DNA of 37,191 bases from JBEKCB01 sp052139675. Lineage in GTDB: Bacteria > Planctomycetota > Brocadiia > CAIUPP01. Both the position numbers and the translations under genes were made by a program. The stretch spans positions 1 through 37,191 of the forward strand of contig JBKQWE010000111.1 in NCBI GenBank assembly GCA_052139675.1. The letters run 5' to 3'. Within the stretch, counting starts at the first letter, position 1, and every line of letters starts with the position of its first letter. This document shows positions 27,880-34,609 of this stretch, piece by piece. A model generated the notes under the pieces. That model was not told the origin of the DNA and did no database searches. It was given only the letters and a program-made list of their open reading frames with translations.

Positions 27880-29009
27880 CCGATGATTTTGCCGCGGTCA
27901 GACGATATCCCGCGAAGTTCCATTTCCAGGCGCTCTCGATTCGGCGCGTTCTCCAGCGCCACCTTCCGAAGGACCGTTTCCTCTTTGACGAGTTTGGCGA
28001 TCGCCGCGGTCATGTCCTGCATCCCGTCGGAGGAACTGCCGCGGATCACCTCCGCGATTTTTTCATCCTCCCCGCGGCCGATCAGGTTTTTGACGACGGA
28101 GTTGCAGATGAGGACTTCCACGGCCGGCACCATGCGGATGCCCTCGCGCGAGCTGGGCAGGAGCATCTGCGCGACGATGGCGGCGAGGTTCGCCGAGAGC
28201 CCCTGCCGGATCGCCGGGTGCTTCTCGACGGGGAACATCTCCAGCATGCGCGAGAATGCCTGATAGCAATTCGAAGCATGCAGCGTTCCGAAGACCAGGT
28301 GCCCGGTCTCCGCGGCGGTCAACCCGGCCTGGAGCGTCTCCGGGTCGCGCATTTCGCCGATCAGGATGACGTTGGGATCTTCGCGCATACCGTACTTCAG
28401 GGCGCTCAACCAGTCGGGGACGTCAATGCCGATCTCGCGCTGGTTGACCAGCGACTTGTTGTCCTTGAACGAGTACTCGATCGGGTCTTCGACGGTCAGG
28501 ATATGGCAGCGGCGCGTGTTGTTGATGTGCTGGATCATGGCCGCGAGCGTCGTGGATTTGCCGGTGCCGGTCGCGCCGACGACCAGGACCAGCCCGATCG
28601 GCATTTCCGCGATCTTGATGAGCGAGGGCGGCAAATGCAGCTCTTCGACGGTCGGGATGCGGCTCTGGACCAGGCGGCATGCCACGCTGATGTGCCCGCG
28701 CTGCTTGTAGATATTGATCCGCACCCGCCACCCGCCCTCGAACTCGTAGGAAAAATCGAAACTGCCGATCCGCTCGAAGGTGGCGATCTGGTCCGGCTTG
28801 AGCAATTCGTACATGAGTTTCTGAATTTGCGCGTCGGTCAGCAGGTCGCTCTTGAGCGACCGCAGCACTCCGCCGATGCGCAGCACCGGAGGCTGCCCCA
28901 CCTTCAAGTGCAGGTCCGACGCATTCTGGCGGACCATGATCTTGAATAGTTTCTCGATCTTGGGTTCGCCTGTCTGCTCTTGACCGTCGAGTACCACGGT
29001 TTCGCCCAC
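27876..29009 (-). CDS. pilT: PilT-type twitching/retraction ATPase
   Basis: PilT ATPases drive pilus retraction. The protein shows ASDLHLKVGQPPVLRIGG at the N-terminus, VVGATGTGKSTTLAAMI (Walker A), ILTVEDPIEYSF, MREDPNVILIGEMRDPET (Walker B), TGHLVFGTLHASN and the PilT-type AIRQGLSANLAAIVAQMLLP. The open frame extends to a TTG at 29030, but GGAGG lies 9 nt before a GTG at 29009, which I take as start (377 residues). It follows thiG by 62 nt and overlaps the GspE-like gene. No pilin, PilC or secretin gene is in the window. Confidence 0.92.
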   Translation of the reverse strand: MGETVVLDGQEQTGEPKIEKLFKIMVRQNASDLHLKVGQPPVLRIGGVLRSLKSDLLTDAQIQKLMYELLKPDQIATFERIGSFDFSYEFEGGWRVRINIYKQRGHISVACRLVQSRIPTVEELHLPPSLIKIAEMPIGLVLVVGATGTGKSTTLAAMIQHINNTRRCHILTVEDPIEYSFKDNKSLVNQREIGIDVPDWLSALKYGMREDPNVILIGEMRDPETLQAGLTAAETGHLVFGTLHASNCYQAFSRMLEMFPVEKHPAIRQGLSANLAAIVAQMLLPSSREGIRMVPAVEVLICNSVVKNLIGRGEDEKIAEVIRGSSSDGMQDMTAAIAKLVKEETVLRKVALENAPNRERLEMELRGISSDRGKIIG

Positions 29010-29071
29010 TGCGTCCAACCTCCGTGCCAATGAATGCCTTACGCCGCGGACCTCGTCGCCTGCGCTCCGTG

Positions 29072-29842
29072 TCAGAAATCCTTCTGCGGACTGCTGGCTT
29101 TCGCGTAGAGCCTGCGCGGGATCCGCCCCGCCTTCCAGGCCAGGCGGCCGGCCTCGACCGCAAGTTTCATGGCGCGCGCCATTGCCACCGGGTCCTTCGC
29201 GTGAGCCACGCCGGTGTTCAGGAGCACGCCGTCCACGCCCAGCTCCATCGCCGAGGCCACGTCGGAGGCGGTGCCGACTCCGGCATCCACGATGATCGGC
29301 ACCTTCGCCGACTCCATGATCATGCGAATGTTGTTCGGGTTGAGGATCCCCTGCCCGGAACCGATCGGCGCACCGGCGGGCATGACGCTCGCGGCGCCGG
29401 CTGCCTCGAGTTTACGGGCGATGACCGGGTCGTCGGAGGTGTAGACCAGCACGACGAATTTCTCTTTCACGAGGATCTCGGTCGCCTTGAGCGTCTCGAT
29501 CGGGTCGGGCAGCAGCGTGCGCTCGTCGCCGAGCACTTCCAGCTTCACCATCTCGCTCAAGCCGGCCTCGCGCCCAAGGCGCGCGGTGCGCACCGCCTCG
29601 TCCGCCGAGTAGCAGCCCGCCGTGTTCGGAAGGATCGTGTACTTGCTGCGGTCAATGTAATCGAGGAGCGTCTCGCCGGGCCGCCCGTCCAGCGCTGTCC
29701 TGCGCACGGCCACGGTGACCACCTCCGCTCCCGAGGCCTCGAGCGCCTGCTTCATGATCTCCAGCGACGGGTACTTGCCGGTGCCGACGAAAAGCCGCGA
29801 GCGAAACGTCCGCTGACCGATGCGCAGCAGATCTTCCGGCAT
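29072..29842 (-). CDS. thiG: Thiazole synthase (ThiG)
   Basis: ThiG builds the thiazole phosphate of thiamine from deoxyxylulose 5-phosphate, dehydroglycine and sulfur carried on ThiS. The 256-residue barrel shows FRSRLFVGTGKYPS, VTVAVRRTALDG, LPNTAGCYSADEAVRTARL, VKLEVLGD with the catalytic Lys, VMPAGAPIGSGQGI, IIVDAGVGTASDVASAMELGVDGVLLNT and a final AGRIPRR. I prefer the ATG at 29842, 7 nt after the thiS stop with GGAGG inside the thiS end, over the GTG at 29860. It forms a pair with thiS. Confidence 0.95.
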   Translation of the reverse strand: MPEDLLRIGQRTFRSRLFVGTGKYPSLEIMKQALEASGAEVVTVAVRRTALDGRPGETLLDYIDRSKYTILPNTAGCYSADEAVRTARLGREAGLSEMVKLEVLGDERTLLPDPIETLKATEILVKEKFVVLVYTSDDPVIARKLEAAGAASVMPAGAPIGSGQGILNPNNIRMIMESAKVPIIVDAGVGTASDVASAMELGVDGVLLNTGVAHAKDPVAMARAMKLAVEAGRLAWKAGRIPRRLYAKASSPQKDF

Positions 29843-29849
29843 GCCGAAA

Positions 29850-30050
29850 TCAGCCTCCACCCACGAAAGTCACGACCTCGACGGCATCGCCCTCTTCCAG
29901 ACACCGATCGCCGTGGCGGGCGCGCGGGACGATCTCGCGATTGACCTCGACGGCCACGATGTCCCGGCGGACTTTCAGCCTTTCGAGCAGTTGCAGAATC
30001 GTCGTGGCCTCGGGCAATTCCAAGGCCTCTCCGTTGAGCTTCACGTGCAT
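29850..30050 (-). CDS. thiS: Sulfur carrier protein ThiS
   Basis: This 66-residue ubiquitin-like protein begins MHVKLNGEALELPEA and ends VEVVTFVGGG. The diglycine tail needed for thiocarboxylate formation is present, with one extra Gly. NREIVPRARH matches the conserved ThiS middle. AAGG 6 nt before the ATG at 30050 is the ribosome binding site. It feeds sulfur to ThiG, encoded 7 nt downstream. The leader is only about 19 nt and has no room for a TPP riboswitch. Confidence 0.93.
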   Translation of the reverse strand: MHVKLNGEALELPEATTILQLLERLKVRRDIVAVEVNREIVPRARHGDRCLEEGDAVEVVTFVGGG

Positions 30051-30075
30051 GGCGAACCTTCAAATGCCGGCGCCG

Positions 30076-30104
30076 AATCTAGCACATCTCATCCGGCCGG
30101 TCAA
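30076..30104 (-). promoter_or_regulatory. Promoter for thiS-thiG
   Basis: On the minus strand TTGACC (30104-30099), a 17-nt spacer and TAGATT (30081-30076) point at thiS, 26 nt away. It may also feed pilT and the genes beyond, since no terminator is evident after thiG. Confidence 0.6.
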
Positions 30105-30203
30105 CCGCGCTCGGGCTATTCGTCGCGGCGATGCAGGTCGGCGGCCCGGCTCCACCGCTCCGCTTCGGGGCGTGTTCGGAATATTCCGGGCCGGCAGCGG
30201 CGC

Positions 30204-30533
30204 TTAGTCCTTCTTGGCGGTCGCCTTGGCGAGCATCGCATCCAGTTCTTTTTCGGTTTGGCGCCCGACCGCGCGCGCTCGCTCTTTACCGGCGCTGAAA
30301 ATGATCAACGTCGGAATGCTCAGCACGCCGAACTTCGACGCGGTCGTCGGCGACTTGTCCACGTCGAGCTTGGCCACGTCCAACTCCGCCTTTCGCCCTT
30401 CGGCCCATTTTTCGAGAATCGGCGCCTGCTGCACGCATGGGCCGCACCAGGTCGCAAAGAAATCCACGAGCAGCGGCTTGGGACCTTTGGCGAGAGCCTC
30501 TTGAAATGTGCGATCATCCAGTTCCATGGTCAT
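30204..30533 (-). CDS. Thioredoxin
   Basis: This 109-residue protein has the thioredoxin fold, with active site FFATWCGPCVQQAP, LDVDKSPTTASKFGVLSIPTLIIF (cis-Pro loop) and a C-terminal helix EKELDAMLAKA. It reduces disulfides of cytoplasmic proteins; no signal peptide is seen. AAAGGAG 8 nt before the ATG at 30533 fixes the start, and the longer frame upstream is leader. Gln-Gln after the second Cys replaces the commoner Lys and is a minor variant. It is a single-gene unit with its own promoter. Confidence 0.93.
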   Translation of the reverse strand: MTMELDDRTFQEALAKGPKPLLVDFFATWCGPCVQQAPILEKWAEGRKAELDVAKLDVDKSPTTASKFGVLSIPTLIIFSAGKERARAVGRQTEKELDAMLAKATAKKD

Positions 30534-30583
30534 AGCCCAGTCTCCTTTCAGTGGTCTCAACCGGCATCATCCCCTCTATTTAC

Positions 30584-30612
30584 ATGATAGTGCATCCTTG
30601 GGGCGCAGGCAA
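30584..30612 (-). promoter_or_regulatory. Promoter for the thioredoxin gene
   Basis: On the minus strand TTGCCT (30612-30607), a 17-nt spacer and TATCAT (30589-30584) lie about 50 nt before the thioredoxin ATG. It is divergent from the tRNA-Leu promoter at 30656. Confidence 0.55.
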
Positions 30613-30655
30613 GTCGAATCGGCCGGCGCAGCGACCCGCCCTGCGCCGAGCAGAT

Positions 30656-30684
30656 TTGACCACATGCCGCAGCGGTGTTAGAAT
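30656..30684 (+). promoter_or_regulatory. Promoter for tRNA-Leu
   Basis: TTGACC (30656-30661), exactly 17 nt, then TAGAAT (30679-30684). The tRNA begins 16 nt after the -10 box, a fitting distance for a short 5' leader. Confidence 0.7.
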
Positions 30685-30699
30685 GTTTTTTCAACACTT

Positions 30700-30786
<87 letters not shown>

Positions 30787-30798
30787 CTGACTGCTACA

Positions 30799-30834
30799 GC
30801 CTTGCGGCGTATCAGGCCGCAAGGCGTCTTTTTT
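30799..30834 (+). terminator. Intrinsic terminator of tRNA-Leu
   Basis: A perfect 10-bp stem (GCCTTGCGGC / GCCGCAAGGC, 7-nt loop) starting 13 nt after the tRNA CCA is followed by GTCTTTTTT. It separates the tRNA from the GIY-YIG gene. Confidence 0.92.
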
Positions 30835-30888
30835 CAGATTGTCTCGCAAGCTCGTCGCAGGGGCTTTTTGTCTTCCGGTAATCATGTC

Positions 30889-31131
30889 ATGTGGCACGTT
30901 TACGTTCTCAAGAGTCTCGCTACCGGCACCTTCTACGTGGGCATGACGAGCCTGCGACCCGAAAAACGCCTTGAGAGGCACAACGCTGGACGTGTGCGCT
31001 CCACCAAGTCGCGACGACCCTACATCATCGCTTACATCGAATCGTGCGAAAGTTCGGAGGAGGCGCGCCAGCGCGAGAAATTCCTCAAGAGCGGCGCCGG
31101 CCGCGAGGAACTCAAAGCGTTAGAGCGCTGA
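30889..31131 (+). CDS. Minimal GIY-YIG (URI) endonuclease-domain protein
   Basis: This 80-residue protein is just one GIY-YIG fold: MWHVYVLKSL, FYVGMTSL in the second strand (with YVG in place of YIG), the conserved Arg in RPEKRLERHNAG, STKSRRPYIIAYIESC, and the catalytic Glu in EEARQREKFLKS. The family (YhbQ/UvrC-N-like) cuts DNA in known members; single-domain forms are common and mostly uncharacterised. The start ATG at 30889 begins at the first conserved strand; no clear ribosome binding site precedes it, and a terminator lies 54 nt upstream. Its TGA (31129-31131) overlaps the acceptor end of a broken second tRNA-Leu. The tRNA context suggests a mobile or homing role, which is inference. 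Confidence 0.9.
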   Translation: MWHVYVLKSLATGTFYVGMTSLRPEKRLERHNAGRVRSTKSRRPYIIAYIESCESSEEARQREKFLKSGAGREELKALER

Positions 31132-31254
31132 TCCAGTGGCGGAACCCGCCTTCGGCGGGCAAGTTGACAGACGCGATAGCTTGGTCGCCTGTGGCGACGT
31201 TGAGGGCCTAGTGGGGTCAAACCCATGCTGGTTCAAATCCAGTCTCGGGCACCA
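31130..31254 (+). pseudogene. Broken tRNA-Leu(GAG) copy with two hairpin insertions
   Basis: From 31199 on, 58 nt are identical to 30731-30788 of the intact tRNA, covering the anticodon loop, variable arm, T-arm, acceptor 3' strand and CCA. The 5' half keeps AGTGGCGGAA and CAGACGCG, so the D-stem GCG/CGC survives. A perfect hairpin CCCGCC-TTC-GGCGGG (31145-31159) sits in the D-loop, and a second, GTCGCC-TGT-GGCGAC (31184-31198), at the 5' side of the anticodon loop. The acceptor 5' strand is now GATCCAG and pairs poorly with CTCGGGC (two mismatches and one wobble). It is 125 nt against 87 and is very unlikely to work as a tRNA. Confidence 0.85.
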
Positions 31255-31266
31255 CTCATAAACCCC

Positions 31267-31301
31267 AGGCCGGACGGCACGATACGCCGCCCGGCCTTTT
31301 T
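31267..31301 (+). terminator. Intrinsic terminator after the broken tRNA copy
   Basis: The stem AGGCCGG-A-CGGC / GCCG-C-CCGGCCT has one A-C mismatch, a 7-nt loop and a T run (31297-31301). It differs in sequence from the terminator of the intact tRNA, so it was not part of a simple tandem duplication. It may end both the GIY-YIG message and the tRNA-like transcript. Confidence 0.82.
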
Positions 31302-31461
31302 GTCTGCGTTCAGACGACGGGTGGTCCAAAAGGTGGGCGCGGGGCGTTCGCGGTTCCACGGTTGTCAATATTCAGCCGCGCAAATCTTGGCCGCAGGAAA
31401 TTCCAAGACGGCCAGCCCCTTAAACCACGCGCCGGAAGTCCTGTGCCGGACCGCGTCGCCC

Positions 31462-32862
31462 TCAAAAAGCCTCTTTTTCCCGTTCGCTCTTCGGAACCAG
31501 GCTCATCAGGTACTCGACCAAGTCGTTCAACTCGCCTTCGGCAATCCGGCCGCGCCACGCCGGCATGTACAGCGGCGGTTGCGGGCCTTGGGGATTCAAC
31601 TTCACGATTTCCTTCTGGCCGCCGAGGACGCGCTTCTTTAGTTCGTCTTTCGTGTACCCTTCGGCGACGAACTTCAGTCCGGGCACTTGCTGGGCGGTCT
31701 TGGCGTTGGGATTGCGGATGCCGGTATTGGCGTCTTGACCGTGGCAGCCGGTGCAGCCGTATTTTACGAACACCTCCCGGCCGCGTTCGACCGGCGTCAT
31801 CAGCGCGGGAATCTTCAGGGAGCCGATCGCGCTCGATGCGGTATTCGTGAGCAGGAAATCGGTCAGCGACCGGATCTCCTGTTCGGTGAAGCTGAACCGC
31901 GGCATGACGCTGCCTGGCGTAACAGCCTGCGGGTTGCGGAAATGGGCGATGATCCACTCCGCATCGTGGCGCTTGCCGACCTCGTCGAGCGGCGGGCCGA
32001 CCTTTCCTCCCTGGCCGCCGATGCTGTGGCAGCCGATGCAGCCTTTCTCGACGAACAGCCGGCGGCCGGCCTCGAGGCCGGGCAGGGTCTTCATCGAGAC
32101 GAAATAGTCGCTCATCGGTTCGCCGGTCAGGCTGAGCATGTACAGGGTCAGCGCGTCCAGGTCGTCATCGCTGACGGCGACCGGCGGCATCGCGGACTCG
32201 GGCGTGACGGCGGCGGGCGTCTTGAAATGTTTCGCGAGCCACTCGGGGCTGCGGGTGGCTCCGACCGTGTCCAGCTCCGGCCCGATCGCGCCGCCGACGC
32301 CATGAAGTTTGTGGCAGCCGATGCAGCCGAGTTCGTCGAACAGCGCCCGGCCGCGCGCCAGCCGCGGCGCATCGGGCACGTCGCTGGGCAGATGGCATTT
32401 GGCGCAGGCCGACTCGATGTACTTCATCGGCAGCATCGGGCGGTCCCAGTGCGCGACCTGGCCGTGAGCCGCCTCGCGGGTCGTGGCGCGGCCCTGGCCC
32501 TCGTGGCAGATGGTGCAGCCGAACTTCTCGAAGGGATGCCGCTCGTGGTTGACATGGTACGCCAGCGGCTGCTGGAAACCGGCGTAGCTGGCGTCGTCCA
32601 CGACCAGGTGGCAGGTCTCGCAGCGGTCCACGCGGTTGAGTCCCGGCAGAAGGGTCTGTCGAATCTCCACCGGGATGCGCGCCGCTGCGGCCTTCTGGGC
32701 CGCCGTCGTCGCGCGGGCCAGTTCCTGCTGGATGTATGCGTGCTGCCACTCTTTCCATTCCCGGAACTGGTCCTTGTAAAACGCCACAACGACCAAGGCG
32801 CCGACCGCCAGCCCCAGCGCTGTGAACCACGGATATAAACTTCGCGGAGAAGGTTCGGTCAA
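31462..32862 (-). CDS. Membrane-anchored hexaheme cytochrome c
   Basis: The 466-residue protein has one N-terminal membrane helix (LYPWFTALGLAVGALVVVAFY) and six CXXCH heme sites: CETCH, CTICH, CAKCH, then CIGCH, CIGCH and CTGCH. The last three each head a class-I-like monoheme domain ending in an axial-Met region (SAMPPV, SVMPRF, YMPAW); the first three form a multiheme part. Start: TTG at 32862, overlapping the cytochrome b stop (TTGA), with GGAGGAG 8 nt upstream. It should take electrons from the Rieske protein in place of cytochrome c1 or f. It ends the five-gene cluster. Confidence 0.93.
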   Translation of the reverse strand: MTEPSPRSLYPWFTALGLAVGALVVVAFYKDQFREWKEWQHAYIQQELARATTAAQKAAAARIPVEIRQTLLPGLNRVDRCETCHLVVDDASYAGFQQPLAYHVNHERHPFEKFGCTICHEGQGRATTREAAHGQVAHWDRPMLPMKYIESACAKCHLPSDVPDAPRLARGRALFDELGCIGCHKLHGVGGAIGPELDTVGATRSPEWLAKHFKTPAAVTPESAMPPVAVSDDDLDALTLYMLSLTGEPMSDYFVSMKTLPGLEAGRRLFVEKGCIGCHSIGGQGGKVGPPLDEVGKRHDAEWIIAHFRNPQAVTPGSVMPRFSFTEQEIRSLTDFLLTNTASSAIGSLKIPALMTPVERGREVFVKYGCTGCHGQDANTGIRNPNAKTAQQVPGLKFVAEGYTKDELKKRVLGGQKEIVKLNPQGPQPPLYMPAWRGRIAEGELNDLVEYLMSLVPKSEREKEAF

Positions 32863-34136
32863 GGGTGGCGCTCCTCCGCCACAACGTGGGGCTTCCACGG
32901 CGCCTGCAGCGACCAGTTCGGTCCGCGGAACCACCATCCGATCGCCGTCAGCGTCAGCATCGTCGCCAGGCACACGGTGAAAATCACCATCGCCACCTTC
33001 CGCTCCCCTGAGAACCACACGCCGACGCCCCTGGGCTTGCGGTCGAGGTACGGCAACACCGCCAGCGCCGTCACGATCAGCCCTGGAACCACGACTCCGC
33101 CCCAGAAGGCCGAGTGCGACACCAACTCCTGCAAGCCGAGGAAATACCAGGGCGCCTTGGCGGGATTCGGCGGGTACACCGGATTGGCAATCTCCTCCAG
33201 CGGCGCGTTCCAGAGAATCGCCGGCACCAGCACCAGGGCGAAGACGAAAAGAAAGAGGAGGATCTCACGGAACAGCAGGTGCGGCCAGGTGAAGACGAGG
33301 TCGTCGGGCGGCACGCCGACCCTCGGCGTGGTGCCGCGCGCCAGTTCCATCAGGCCATAGGTCTTGGTCTGCGGCAGCGCCGTCGCGGGCATCTGCTCCG
33401 GCGACGGCTCGGGCTCATCGGGCCGCGCCAGGCCGCCGTCCGTGCGCACCCGCCAGAGGTGAATCGCGATCAACAGGGCCATCGCCGCCGGCAGCACGAA
33501 CACGTGCAGCACGTAGAACCGGAGCAAAGCGGCCTGCCCGACGGTATGGCCGCCGAGCAGGATGAACTTCATTTTTTCGCCCATCAGCGGCGCGTACCCG
33601 GCGATGCTGGTGCCGACGGTGATCGCCCAGTACGCCAATTGGTCCCACGGCAGCAGGTAGCCGGTGAAGGACAGCCCCAGCGTCAGCAGAAACAGCCCCA
33701 GGCCGATCACCCAGTTGAATTCGCGCGGCGGCTTGTACGCCGCCGTGTAGAACACCCGGCACAGGTGCAGCGCGACGAAGACGACCATCAGGTGCGCCGC
33801 CCAGGAGTGGATGTTGCGCACCACCTGCCCGGCCGTGACGACGAACTCCATGTCCTTCATGGACTGATACGCCTGGTCGGTCGCCGGGACGTAGTAGAAC
33901 ATCAGCAGCGCGCCGGTCACCGCCAGGATGATGAACAGGTAAAGCGAAATCAGGCCCAGGCCGAGCGTCGTGCCGAACTTCAGCGTCCGCGCGTGGACTT
34001 TCGCCGGGTGGATGTGGAGCACGAAACTGGACACGGCGGCCCGCATCCGGTCCAGGCTGCTCGCCGGCAATCCCACGCGGAAGATCGAGCGGCCGATCCG
34101 CGAACGGCAAAAGAGATTCCAGAGTCGTTGAAGCAT
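32859..34136 (-). CDS. Cytochrome b of a Rieske/cytochrome b complex
   Basis: The 425-residue protein is a single-chain cytochrome b. The first four-helix part carries heme ligands in NIHSWAAHLMVVFVALH (HX13H) and LHVFVLPAAMALLIAIHL (HX14H), and the Qo-site PWY motif is in NPAKAPWYFLGLQEL. Three more helices follow, so the b6 and subunit IV parts are fused. The KAPWYFLGLQE form of the motif, in place of PEWY, is seen in cytochrome b of various anaerobic or deep-branching bacteria. It begins 2 nt after the Rieske gene. Its role is quinol oxidation coupled to proton translocation, or the reverse. Confidence 0.93.
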   Translation of the reverse strand: MLQRLWNLFCRSRIGRSIFRVGLPASSLDRMRAAVSSFVLHIHPAKVHARTLKFGTTLGLGLISLYLFIILAVTGALLMFYYVPATDQAYQSMKDMEFVVTAGQVVRNIHSWAAHLMVVFVALHLCRVFYTAAYKPPREFNWVIGLGLFLLTLGLSFTGYLLPWDQLAYWAITVGTSIAGYAPLMGEKMKFILLGGHTVGQAALLRFYVLHVFVLPAAMALLIAIHLWRVRTDGGLARPDEPEPSPEQMPATALPQTKTYGLMELARGTTPRVGVPPDDLVFTWPHLLFREILLFLFVFALVLVPAILWNAPLEEIANPVYPPNPAKAPWYFLGLQELVSHSAFWGGVVVPGLIVTALAVLPYLDRKPRGVGVWFSGERKVAMVIFTVCLATMLTLTAIGWWFRGPNWSLQAPWKPHVVAEERHP

Positions 34137-34138
34137 TT

Positions 34139-34609
34139 TCAGATCACCAGCGTCTGGGTTGGGGGCACCTGTTGCGAGGCGTCAATCACCAGCCGGCCGT
34201 CACGGCTCAAGGACACGGCAGGGCACGGCAGAGGTTTCGGCGCCGGGCCGCCGAGGACGATGCCGTTTTCGTCGAACTGGCTGCCATGGCACGGGCAATG
34301 GAAGCCTTTGCCGTCGGCGGCGGGATTGACCGTGCATCCAAGATGCGTGCACACCGCCGACACCGCGCGGAATCGGTCGCCCTTGTGGATCAGGAATGTG
34401 CGGATTTCAGGGAGGAACGTTATGCCCTCGGGATAATCATCCGGCTTGAGCGCCCGATAGCGCTGGTCCGGCTCGTACAGCACGTTCGGGACCAGGAACC
34501 GCGCCCCCGCGGCCGCCGAGGCCCCCGTCGCAAACAGCGCCGCGCACCAGCCGAAGGTCAGCTTGACGAAATCGCGCCGGTTCAGCTTGCCCTCGGCTGG
34601 CTCGCTCAT
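34139..34609 (-). CDS. Rieske iron-sulfur protein
   Basis: The 156-residue protein has a Tat-like N-terminus (NRRDFVKLTFGWCAALFATGAS) acting as membrane anchor. The Rieske domain holds the 2Fe-2S ligands in CTHLGC and CPCHGSQF, and continues with GPAPKPLPCPAV. It transfers electrons from quinol to the cytochrome c partner. The ATG at 34609 overlaps the stop of the oxidoreductase gene (ATGA), with GGAGG directly upstream. The longer frame that covers it starts inside the neighbouring gene and is not real. Confidence 0.95.
   Translation of the reverse strand: MSEPAEGKLNRRDFVKLTFGWCAALFATGASAAAGARFLVPNVLYEPDQRYRALKPDDYPEGITFLPEIRTFLIHKGDRFRAVSAVCTHLGCTVNPAADGKGFHCPCHGSQFDENGIVLGGPAPKPLPCPAVSLSRDGRLVIDASQQVPPTQTLVI

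Noticed and set aside
31130..31254. Second tRNA-Leu as a working tRNA with introns
   Set aside because: The inserts are only about 15 nt, far too short for group I introns. The acceptor stem has two mismatches and its first bases belong to the nuclease stop codon.
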